Assembly (NCBI GenBank): GCA_964036045.1
Contig: OZ038382.1
Location: 112,948,587-113,012,586 of the forward strand
From: Eutreptiella sp. 'Long Island Sound 2002'
Taxonomy: Eukaryota; Euglenozoa; Euglenophyceae; Eutreptiales; Eutreptiaceae
Length of the DNA stretch: 64,000 nt
Direction of reading: 5' to 3'
The notes beneath the pieces were generated by a model, which had not been told where the DNA came from, ran no database searches, and saw only the letters and a list, made by a program, of their open reading frames with translations. The position numbers and the translations under genes are program-made. Within the stretch, counting starts at the first letter, position 1. Each line of letters starts with the position of its first letter. Below are positions 12,080 through 21,810 of this stretch, piece by piece.

Positions 12080-13790
12080 CCATCAACCTCTGGGGAGATA
12101 TTTCCAAAATACCGCCTTTTCGGGCCTTTTTTGGCACTTTTTCACGAAGAAAGTGGCATAAGTGGATTTCGGGGAGGTCTCATGAGATTTCAAATGGGTC
12201 AAGGTTCTCCCTAAGGTTAGTTTGGCCTTAGCAAACCACCATATTTGACCCTAAATGGTGGTGCAACAAGATAATTGAGTGGCGGGTGCCAAAATTGCCC
12301 CAAAACAGCCATATTTGCCCTTTTTAACTTGTAAATCTCGCATAAGTAGATTTAGGGGAGGTATCATGAGATTTCAAATTGCTCACCCTTGTTGCTAAGG
12401 TTAGTTTGGCCTTGGCAAAACACCATATGTGTCCCTACATGCTCTTGAATCAAGATGTATCAACGGCGGGTGCCAAAATTGCCTCAAAACAGCCATATTT
12501 GCCTTGTTTGACGTCTAATTCTAGTATAAGTAGATTTAGGGGAGGTATCATGAGATTTCAAATTGCTCCACCTTGTTCCTAAGGTTAGCTTGGCCTTGGC
12601 AAAACACCATATGTGACCCTGCATGCTCTTGCATCAAGATATATCCACGGTGGGTGCCAAAATTGCCCCAAAACAGCCTTATTTGCCCTGTTTGACGTCT
12701 AATTCTAGTATAAGTAGATTTAGGGGCAGTGTCATGAGATTTGAAATTGCTCAACCTTGTTCCCTAGGTTAGTTGGGCCTTGGCAAACCACCATTTGTGA
12801 CCCTAAATCCTCTTGGCTCAAGATGAATGAACGGCGGGAGCCAAAATTGCCTCAAAATAGCCATATTTGCCCTATTTAACATGTAATTCTCGTGTAAGTA
12901 GCTTTAGGGGAGGTATCATGAGATTTCAAATTGCTCAACCTTGTTCCTAAGGTTAGTTCGGCCTTGGCAAACCACCATATGTGACCCTAAATGCTCTTGG
13001 CTCATGATTAATGAACGGTGGGTGCCAAAATTGCCTCCAAACAGCCATATTTGCCCCTTCTAACGAGTAATTCTAGTATTGGTAGATTTAGGGGAGATGT
13101 CATGAGATTTCAAGCTGTTCAACCTCGTCCCTAAGGTTGGTTTGGGCCTGGTAAACCACAAATTATGACCCCAAATGCTCTTTGCTCAAGATAAATGATC
13201 GGAGGGTGCTAAAGCCCCCTCAAACCTGCCACATTTCCAACCCGTAATAATTGACGTAATTGAGGCAGTTTGAGAACATCGCCTGGCTTTGTGTTTGCGC
13301 TGCCATTGCTTCATTGCCCACATTGCACTCATATCATGTTTGTGACCTAACGAGGTATGGGGAAATTTTCATCCGGTTTCAAATTGGATTGTTGCCCATG
13401 TCATGTGTCTCGTTATGGGCAGATGAAATATCACACACACAACACACAACACACACCAAAACTAGCAAAGCAAAAACCGTGCATTGCAACGCGCGTTGGA
13501 TGGCAACCCAAAGAGCCGGCTTAGGCAATGTGCTAGAAACACTTGGTGGCAACAATCTCCCAAACAGCTGTATTTGCACTTTTGAACCCGCGATGGTTGA
13601 TTTCATTGATGTCGTTGTGCTTTCGTGTGATTTGGCATTAATGAAATTTTTCCCTAGAGCTCGGTTAGGCTTGCCAAGCAACAAATTGTGACCCTACATG
13701 CCTTTTACTCAAGATAATCGTCCGGAGGGTGCAAAAAGTGCCCCTGAATAGCCATATTTGCACTTTTGAAGCCACAAATGTGGATTAGAG
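12080..13790 (+). repeat. 184-bp satellite array
   Basis: The anchor CATGAGATTTCAA occurs at 12,181, 12,365, 12,549, 12,733, 12,917 and 13,101, exactly 184 bp apart each time. Each unit also contains AAGGTTAGTTTGGCCTTGGC, an AGCCATATTTGCC block and a TAGATTTAGGGGAGG block. Copies after about 13,200 are degenerate, one holding a CA-rich insertion near 13,430-13,465. Six clear units plus decayed edges. Confidence 0.92.
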
Positions 13791-13827
13791 TGATTTTGTT
13801 GTGATTTCGTCGTGATTACCAACCTGA

Positions 13828-14418
13828 GCGGTTTGTGGAACCCAACAAGACAACTCCCACAGTATCTGCGAGGATCGGGTAAAGTTTTTCGTACACAAGG
13901 GTGGTGTCAAGGGCCTGGACTGTATAGCCAGCGACCAATCCCGTCCTGGCTTCTACAAATTTTCGTTCCACAACGTCTTGCATTTCGTTTTCTGGGATCT
14001 CATGTACAACGACACTTTTGTGATGTGCTCGTCAATTTTCGCACAAGCCCTGGGAACTGCTATTGGTGGGTCCACCTCCGCCCAATACGCTTCCATGGTC
14101 GTAGCTAAAAAAGAAATTGACTTGAACTCTTCTTCCCTACCCTCCATTGTTAGATATCGGGATAATTTCCTGGTCTTGGTTCTCCAGAGTTTTCTGCAAC
14201 ACACATCCGTGAACGAGTGTATTGCACAGGTATTGCGCCGACTTACTGCAACTATCCGTATGAACCTCACGCTGGAAGCTTTAACACCACGCCTACCTTT
14301 TCTTGAAGCTATGGTCTTTGTTACTTCCAACTCAACCTTCGGCCCGAACTCCCGTGACATGCTGTCTTCATACGTCCCCAACCAAATAGCTAAGTGTACA
14401 CACTATGCACATAGTTGA
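13828..14418 (+). pseudogene. Penelope-like (or related) reverse transcriptase fragment
   Basis: An open plus-strand frame of about 196 codons lacks its N-terminal fingers and an ATG. It carries a motif-B-like ALGTAIGGSTSAQYAS (compare Q-x-x-GTxMGxxxSPxxAN), then about 20 residues later a motif-C-like IVRYRDNFLVLV (compare RYIDDIF.I), and a motif-D/E-like MNLTLEALTPRLPFLEAMV. Order and spacing match the palm of Penelope-like and related RTs. The second catalytic Asp is replaced by Asn and an Arg stands before the first. No GIY-YIG endonuclease is visible. It abuts the end of the 184-bp satellite. Likely a dead fragment; the exact RT class needs a profile search. Confidence 0.55.
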
Positions 14419-15014
14419 AACATCAGAGAGGAAATATCACAGTTGTGTCGGTCATTTTTTGCCCGCCTGTCCCATCTCTCCATTCAAGTGGTGGTTTGGC
14501 TTGCCGTTGTGGTGGTTGATGATTCTGCTGCGGTTGCAATCCATGATGCATGATGCATGATGCTCCACTTCTCTTCTCAAAGCAATGTCGTCTATCCCGC
14601 AAATTGGCGGTACTCTTCCAGTGTTGGCAAGGGAGCACTTGTGCATGTGGCTGCTGTGTTGGAGTTCCTGAGCAATGAGATGTTGGAGCTTGCGAGCAAC
14701 GCATCAAGAGAAAACAAGAAGTAGCAACGTATCACGCCTCGGCTCTTGATGGTATGCACCGTGTGCAAGAGGCCTTGGCGGCCTTCCTCCCCCTCCTGTT
14801 CAAGGCCCTCCTGTTCAAGGTGCCGCGTGTCCAAGATACAACATGTGTATGTACCGCATTATTTTGGGACCTGGCTACAAGGGGACTGTTTCATGGGAAT
14901 CAGTAACATCAAGAATGGGGCTGCGGGGGTGGGGGGACTGGGGGGGGGTGCCGCCTAACACCACTGAACGTATTCAGCAAATGTAAACATTCACAACAGC
15001 ACATGCACATTACG

Positions 15015-15015
<1 letters not shown>
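14419..15015. other. Spacer, no recognised gene
   Basis: Short frames only. There are small direct repeats (GATGCATGATGCATGATGC near 14,543 and CCTCCTGTTCAAGG near 14,795) and a G-run near 14,940. Nothing I would call a gene. Confidence 0.4.
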
Positions 15016-15097
<82 letters not shown>

Positions 15098-15100
15098 TGA

Positions 15101-15146
<46 letters not shown>
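15016..15146 (+). repeat. (GA)n microsatellite
   Basis: About 65 GA units with three small interruptions (GCGT at about 15,095, GACAG at about 15,112). It directly precedes the 22-bp minisatellite. Confidence 0.97.
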
Positions 15147-15147
<1 letters not shown>

Positions 15148-15181
15148 CTGGGTCCGTGAGTTTGTTGCATCAATTCACATC

Positions 15182-17035
15182 CTGCACGCACCCACTGTGC
15201 ACGCTGCACGCACGCATTGTGCACGCTGCACGCATTGTGCACGCTGCACGCACCCACTGTGCACGCTGCACGCACGCATTGTGCACACTGCACGCACGCA
15301 TTGTGCACGCTGCACGCACCCACTGTGCACGCTGCACGCACGCATTGTGCACGCTGCACGCACGCACTGTGCACACTGCACGCACGCACTGTGCACACTG
15401 CACACACGCATTGTGCACGCTGCACGCACGCACCCACTGTGCACGCCGCACGCAGGCATTGTGCACGCTGCACGCACGCATCGTGCACGCTGCACGCACG
15501 CACCCACTGTGCCCGCTGCACGCACGCACTGTGCACACTGCACGCACGCACTGTGCACGCTGCACGCACCCACTGTGCACACTGCACGCACCCACTGTGC
15601 ACGCTGCACGCACGCATTGTGCACGCTGCACGCACGCACTGTGCACGCTGCACGCACGCATTGTGCACACTGCACGCACGCACTGTGCACACTGCACGCA
15701 CGCATTGTGCACGCTGCACGCACGCACTGTGCACGCTGCACGCACGCATTGTGCACGCTGCACGCATGCACTGTGCACACTGCACGCACGCATTGTGCAC
15801 GCTGCACGCACGCACTGTGCATGCTGCACGCACGCACTGTGCACGCTGCACGCATGCACTGTGCACACTGCACGCACGCATTGTGCACACTGCACGCACG
15901 CACTGTGCACGCTGCACGCACGCATTGTGCACGCTGCACGCATGCACTGTGCACACTGCACGCACGCATTGTGCACGCTGCACGCACGCACTGTGCATGC
16001 TGCACGCACGCACTGTGCACGCTGCACGCACGCAAAGTGCACGCTGCACGCACCCACTGTGCACGCTGCACGCACGCATTGTGCACACTGCACGCACGCA
16101 CTGTGCACACTGCATGCACGCACTGTGCACACTGCACGCACGCACTGTGCACACTGCATGCACGCACTGTGCACACTGCATGCACGCACTGTGCACACTG
16201 CACGCACGCATTGTGCACGCTACACGCACGCACTGTGCACACTGCATGCACGCACTGTGCACACTGCACGCACGCACTGTGCACACTGCACGCACGCATT
16301 GTGCACGCTGCAGGCACGCACTGTGCACACTGCACGCACGCACTGCGCACACTGCACGCACGCACTGTGCACGCTGCACGCACGCACGCACTGTGCACGC
16401 TGCACGCACGCATTGTGCACGCTGCAGGCACGCACTGTGCACACTGCACGCACGCACTGCGCACACTGCACGCACGCACTGTGCACGCTGCACGCACGCA
16501 CCCACTGTGCACGCCGCACGCAGGCATTGTGCACGCTGCACGCACGCATCGTGCACGCTGCACGCACGCACCCACTGTGCCCGCTGCACGCACGCACTGT
16601 GCACACTGCACGCACGCACTGTGCACGCTGCACGCACCCACTGTGCACACTGCACGCACCCACTGTGCACGCTGCACGCACGCATTGTGCACGCTGCACG
16701 CACGCACTGTGCACACTGCACGCACGCATTGTGCACGCTGCACGCACGCATTGTGCACGCTGCACGCACGCACTGTGCATGCTGCACACACGCACTGTGC
16801 ACACTGCACGCACGCACTGTGCACGCTGCACGCACGCATTGTGCACGCTGCACGCACGCATTGTGCACGCTGCACGCACCCACTGTGCCCGCTGCACGCA
16901 CCCACTGTGCCCGCTGCACGCACGCACTGTACACGCTGCACGCACGCATTGTGCACACTGCACGCACGCATTGTGCACGCTGCACGCACGCATTGTGCAC
17001 GCTGCACGCACGCATTGTGCACAGTGCACGCACTA
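15182..17035 (+). repeat. 22-bp minisatellite, about 84 units
   Basis: The unit TGCACGCACGCATTGTGCAC plus GC varies at a few positions (CATT/CACT, ACGC/ACAC, CGCACG/CACCC). Because 22 is not a multiple of three and the unit lacks stops, frames on both strands stay open for about 600-680 codons; these are artefacts. There is higher-order structure: the block with GCCGCACGCAGGC near 15,445 is repeated 1,068 bp later near 16,513, and a CTGCAGGCACGC variant recurs 114 bp apart (16,308 and 16,422). Confidence 0.97.
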
Positions 17036-17206
17036 CCTGCTGACATCATAGATGTTAACAAGACATATAGTTGTGGTGCTCTTGCCTTCACACTTGCTGC
17101 ATTATTTCCCAAGCTTGGGCCCAGCGTACGTGCTTCAGATCCTCCCTGAACCTATATTCCTGCTCCGTGTGGCTGCTCTCCAAATATATGGGTTTCATTC
17201 TGGGGG

Positions 17207-18142
17207 ATGGGCGAGGGTACTTTAATGGATCCTCACCCGATAGAGCAAAACATTCAAGCTCTCAATGATGGGGAACATAATCTCAAACTGCACGCACCGT
17301 GTTCTATAATCAGGTGCGTTCCCTGCCTGGTGCAATGTATTGGTACGGCCATCCAGGGCTCATTTTGGGGCGATTCCACTGGCTGTGACGTCATGGGTTT
17401 CTATTCTGCCTTCGCCACATACTCCAGCCAACTGGCCACGCTGCTCATTGCATACCTGACGTATCGGATCGTGTTTTCTACGGTGCCAAAGTGGGAATAC
17501 GTCGCGCTTGTGGGATTGGCCATCTTTGTGCTCTCTGGTCTGATTTCAATGCTCCCCCTCATTGGGGTGGCCTCTTATGTCAAGTACGATGGGTTCTGTT
17601 ACATTGATTACCGAGATGTTACACACTGCGTCTTGTGGCTGCTGATCATGGTTCCATGTGTGTTCGGTGTCCTGCTCCTCTATGTTCAGATCTACAAGCG
17701 GAGTGGTTTGTCAAAGACAGTCCGCTTCGGTCTTCTCGGCTTTTGGTTTGTTTTCCTTTGCGGGTGGGTCCTTGGGATCCCACTGATTGGCTTCGGACTG
17801 TCGAACAGCGAATACCCTGACAATCTGAACCTCGTCAGCGCCATTCTGGGACATCTCATGAACCTCATCAACCCCCTTCTGTATGGCATTTTCTGGTACA
17901 AGTGGTTTGTTGCAGATGGGCAGGTTGCCCCTCAAAAGGGGCTAGACACAGAGTTTGAAGTCCAGGACGCTTATGGTAGCAGTGTGCCCTACGCACTGCC
18001 AGCACCATGGAACACCCCAGTGACTCCTGTGCAGTACCCAACATACAATGGCCCCCCACCTGTTTACACATATGATGCGCCTGTTGCCTACCCAACGTAC
18101 AGTGGTCCGCTGCCCACTCCTGCAGACACACAGGTGTATTGA
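17207..18142 (+). CDS. Seven-transmembrane receptor (GPCR-like), N-terminal helix not seen
   Basis: Membrane receptor of the GPCR superfamily, expected to couple an outside signal to G proteins. The 311-residue frame shows six hydrophobic helices at about 33-51, 62-90, 98-121, 141-163, 172-197 and 207-233. C60 at the outer end of the second of these and C131 in the next outer loop are placed like the conserved GPCR disulphide. LTYR (84-87) stands where DRY is expected, and NPLLY (222-226) matches the NPxxY motif of the last helix. The tail (235-311) is Pro/Tyr-rich with PTYNG/PTYSG repeats. The first helix is missing: the ATG at 17,207 follows poor sequence, so an upstream exon or an indel near 17,150-17,200 is likely. 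Rhodopsin-like and cAMP-receptor-like families are both possible. It ends with TGA, so TGA is a stop here. The minisatellite ends only 170 bp upstream and a satellite starts 160 bp downstream. Confidence 0.75.
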   Translation: MGEGTLMDPHPIEQNIQALNDGEHNLKLHAPCSIIRCVPCLVQCIGTAIQGSFWGDSTGCDVMGFYSAFATYSSQLATLLIAYLTYRIVFSTVPKWEYVALVGLAIFVLSGLISMLPLIGVASYVKYDGFCYIDYRDVTHCVLWLLIMVPCVFGVLLLYVQIYKRSGLSKTVRFGLLGFWFVFLCGWVLGIPLIGFGLSNSEYPDNLNLVSAILGHLMNLINPLLYGIFWYKWFVADGQVAPQKGLDTEFEVQDAYGSSVPYALPAPWNTPVTPVQYPTYNGPPPVYTYDAPVAYPTYSGPLPTPADTQVY

Positions 18143-18299
18143 GCAGATGCCCAAACTGCATTTTGCCAGCAACTTATTTTGTCTTTTCTTAACGCAACAA
18201 CCCAGGTGTCCATCCCACATCTCCGTTGCCTCTGCATGGCAGTGTGGTCTGCACAGGTCGGACGGACCCAATGTTTCATCGAACCCATGCCGGCGCCTA

Positions 18300-19320
18300 C
18301 GTGCACTTTTCTCGCATCTTGCCCAACGATGAAAAAACGTCCGAAAAATGGCCGTTTTTTGGTCAAAAGTTGAGTTTTTTGGCCTCAGACAAGCGGTTGA
18401 AGACCATTTTCGTTCCAAAATCGGCCAAAAAAGGGAGTTTTTTGGTCAAAAATTTGATTTTTTTTGCCTTCAGCCAAGCAGTTGAAGACTTCCCCCCTAT
18501 TTTGAGGGTGCTGGATGCGAAAAAAAAGGTTGTAGGCACACACAGATCAGGAAAACACAATTTACAGCATCCATGTGCACCAAAATTTCCCATTTTTCAT
18601 GAAAAAACGGCAAAAAATGGCCGCTTTTTGGTCAACAATTGAGTTTTTCGGCTTCAGACAAACAATTGAAAACCCCCCGCCCTATTTTGAGGGTGTTGGA
18701 TGCAAAAAAGCAGGTTCTAGAGAGACACAGATCACGAAAACACAATTTACAGCATACATTTTTCATGAAAAAACGGCCAAGAATGGCCGTTTTTGGTCGA
18801 AAATTGAGTTTTTTGGCCTCAGACAAGCATTTGAAGACCCCCCCCCCCCATTTCGAGGGTGCTGGATGCGAAAAAGCAGGTTCTAGGCAGACACAGATCA
18901 CGAAAACACAATTTACAGCATGCGTATGCACCAAAATTTACCATTTTTCATGAAAAAAACGGCCAAAAATGGTTATTTTTTGGCCAAAAATTGAGTTTTT
19001 TTTAGCTTCAGATAAGCAGTTGAAGACCCCCACCCTATTTTGAGGGTGCTGGATGCTAACAAGCAGGTTGTAGGGGCACACAGATCACAAAAACGCAATT
19101 TACAGCATGCGTATGCACCAAAATTTGCCATTTTTCATGGAAAAAACGGCAAAAAATGGCCGCTTTTTGGTGAAAAATTGTGTTTTTTGGCCTCAGCAAA
19201 GCAGTTGAAGACCTCCCCACCCCTATTTTGAGGGTGCTGGATGCAAAAAAGCATGTTGTACGGGGACACAGATCGCCCAAACACAATTTACAGCATGCTA
19301 ACTACTTAAAAGGGTGTTTT
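18300..19320 (+). repeat. ~186-bp satellite array
   Basis: GAGGGTGCTGGA recurs at 18,504, 18,689 (one mismatch), 18,855, 19,042 and 19,230, spacings 185, 166, 187 and 188. Each unit has a CGGCCAAAAATGGCCG dyad followed by T-rich blocks, a CCCCCCTATTTTGAGGG stretch and a TTTACAGCATGCGTATGCAC block. The short third interval lacks the GCGTATGCACC segment. Confidence 0.92.
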
Positions 19321-19372
19321 TTTTGATGCTGCAGGTTTTGGGATTTTCGGACGTCATAAAATCCTATGTGAT

Positions 19373-20681
19373 GACTCCTTATACAAAATAACACGGATTT
19401 GCTTTCCTCATGTACAGCCCTACTATTCACAAAAGCACCAATCGTTTGGGAACCCAACGCTCCGCCACCGAAACACACTGTTCCCCAGCCTCGGCCCGTG
19501 CACACAAGAACTGCCGAGCTCGAAGGGACCTAACAATTTTTGTTTCACCGGCCTGTGGCTAATTCTCCGTGTCCGCTCTAGTTCCTTATGCGCGACAGCG
19601 CGGTGGTAGATCGGGCGGCTGGGAAAGGGCCCCGGCCGCCACTGAAACCCATGAACCTGAACTAGAAGTGAAACAGGCAGCCTCTAGCAAGGGGCGTATA
19701 TTTTCCCATCCAAAAGGAAACTGCAATGTGGACTGGACTCCTAATTCAATTCCGCACAAACTCATGTGAAAGGAAAACCGTCAAATGCAGTCAAAAAAAT
19801 CAACTTTCCAGCAGGACTCAAATCCGACTGTTAGATGGCCGCTGCGGCAGTTTTTTTCCAACTGTCGAAAACTGAATCAGCCTGTACTAATCTAAGCGTA
19901 ATATTGCAACATAAGCAACAATGAATTCCTTGCTCGGGTCTGTTTGGGCGATAAATGTCAGTGAAATGCAACTCATTAGCTACAATCTGGAAAAAGCGGA
20001 AAAATGTCTCCAACAACAGCTTTGAACAACTGAATATCGGGAATGGTACGTTAATGGTATGAAACTTTTTCGTATCCAAGGAATCAGTTTCTGATGTTCA
20101 CTCTAGCCGAGCAGGTGTCAAATGCAGTGCGGACTTTGCACTGAAACAACAACCTTTTATACAGTTTTGGAGTCTGTACATTGCTGAAAGTACAAATTGC
20201 AAAAATGTTGCAACCTTTAGCAGTGTCTTGCCACATGGAAATGTGCTACAAGATTCGCAAAAAACGTTGTTTGAAAGAGGGTTCCTTAGTGACCAAGTTT
20301 TCTAACTTTACACATTTCTGCGGACAATATTTCTCTTTTCGTGCTCGAGTGTCATTTGGTAGTTTCGGATACGATTGTAAGTTCTTCGAGAATGCTAAGG
20401 CACATGGACAAAGAACGACGAAAAAAAAACAAACACATAATATCATTTTCAACAACATTTGTACATTCTTTGACTTTTTTTTGCAGAGGGGGCATCCGGC
20501 TTGGCATGCAACGCATGCGGAAGAAGCAGCGTGCACCAAAACACATGTAGGTATATTCCTTTGGCTACCGGGTACGTTAGGTACAACGGTACCCCCGAAA
20601 ATGCTCGTTGGGGAACAGGGCGCACTGTAGAACGTCGAGGACGCAAGCATTCCGCAACGTTGGGGAACACATGGGAACATG
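19373..20681. other. Spacer, no recognised gene
   Basis: AT-richer sequence with short frames only; I could not support a gene. Confidence 0.4.
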
Positions 20682-20809
20682 TGTACCCGCGTTTTGTACC
20701 CAGATACACAAAATGTTCCCCCGCGTGCAGAACGTCCCCGGCGTCTGGAACGTTCTAAACTGCAATGCGTGGGAACATTTTGTGTACCCGGGTACAAAAT
20801 GGGGGTACA
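20682..20809. repeat. Imperfect inverted repeat, 39-bp arms
   Basis: Arms at 20,682-20,720 and 20,771-20,809 are reverse complements at about 35 of 39 positions with a 50-base loop. The arm core reads GGGAACATTTTGTGTA then GGGTACAAAA. KpnI-like GGTACC and GTACCC motifs are enriched nearby (20,570-20,830). Confidence 0.85.
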
Positions 20810-21697
20810 CGTGTACCCGGAAAACGCAACGTTGGCAACAAGATGGGAACAAATCATGGGGTGGGGGTACACGTGTTTCTTTGGGGGAGGGGCAGGGGGG
20901 GCAAAGAGGCGTTGTGCCACAGAATGCCTACTGCACCTTGTCAGAGGTTAGAAATGAAATGAGATACGGCCTTTAGGGCTCCTGGTGAGCACCATGTGCA
21001 GGCACTGTCCTTGAGACGTTTCCCAATGCCTGTCCCCACCCTTACACAACAATGTACCACCTCTCCAACATTGCGGACGGGAGGGATGCAAGACATAAGA
21101 GAGCCAATGCACGCAAGCACTGGAAAATCTGGCATTGCAAATAAATGGGCTTGGAATTGGTCATACTTGAGATTGTAATTCGAACATTTCCCACATGAAC
21201 CCGACATCATGACTTTCCCATCCCAACTTTTATATCCGCTATCTGGCTCACAATTTCTCAATGAAGAAAGACTATCACCGACCCTAGTGGCAGATGGCAT
21301 TTCTTCATGAAGAAATGCTGGTTGGTAGCATTTCATGATAGCACTTCTTGATTGGTGATAGTATTTCTTCCCCAAGAAACGCTATCTCATCCATTCTTAG
21401 GACATTCACAACATCACAAAGAAAGATGCCAAGGTTTCGGAAGCACAATTGCCACCACCGCCACTTATGACAGAGTTCATCAAAACCCTAAAAGAGTGCA
21501 GAGAAAAGAAACAGGATGCCCCAACAAGAAGCAACATGTTTGAGGATGAATCGGATCATGAACGACATGTGGGGAAGCCCATCAACACCAAAAGGACGGA
21601 GGCAGTGGCGGTAAATGTTGCCATGGACTTTCACAGTGTCTCCGAGGCAAACAACCAAGAGTACAAAAAACCTAGACGACTGGTTTGTGGGGTTAGT
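20810..21697. other. Spacer with palindromes, no recognised gene
   Basis: Contains a perfect 22-bp palindrome at 21,297-21,318 (GCATTTCTTCA and its complement) inside a zone of related hairpin sequences at 21,251-21,390, such as GGTGATAGTATTTCTT facing AAGAAAGACTATCACC. No gene seen. Confidence 0.6.
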
Positions 21698-21720
21698 GGT
21701 TTGAGGTTTGAGGTTTGATT
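21698..21720 (-). repeat. LINE-A copy 1 3' tail, (CCTCAAA)n
   Basis: Three copies of GGTTTGA on the plus strand, i.e. TCAAACC repeats at the 3' end of the element strand, in place of poly(A). Copy 2 ends the same way at 58,456-58,480. Confidence 0.8.
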
Positions 21721-21726
21721 TTGCGG

Positions 21727-21810
21727 GTACTAGACGCCTTTCGGCCCCGGGGGGCCACCTGGTCGGGCCAGGTGATATCCTCCCCACCGGGTCCTAGTGG
21801 GGGGCCCTCC
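21727..21810 (-). other. Conserved 3'-terminal stem-loops of LINE-A
   Basis: Three adjacent hairpins can be drawn: GGCCCC/GGGGCC, CACCTGG/CCAGGTG with a 5-base loop, and CCCCAC/GTGGGG with a 9-base loop. The block is nearly identical in copy 2 (58,487-58,570), while sequence further inside has diverged more. LINE RTs often recognise 3' RNA structure, so this is a likely RT-binding signal. Confidence 0.6.

Noticed and set aside
12805-12835. TTGGCTCAAG in a satellite unit, resembling the 3' half of the dinoflagellate spliced leader
   Set aside because: Only 10 bases match, other units differ at these positions, and there is no donor or Sm-like context.
15182-17035. CRISPR-like regular repeats
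   Set aside because: No spacers: variation is within the repeat itself and there are no cas genes; the genome is eukaryotic.
14991-17149. Open frames of 600-680 codons on both strands, Cys/His/Ala/Arg-rich
   Set aside because: They are the 22-bp minisatellite read in different frames; the unit has no stop and is not a multiple of three.
21698-21720. Telomeric repeat
   Set aside because: The unit is CCTCAAA, not CCCTAAA, and only three copies occur at each LINE-A 3' end.
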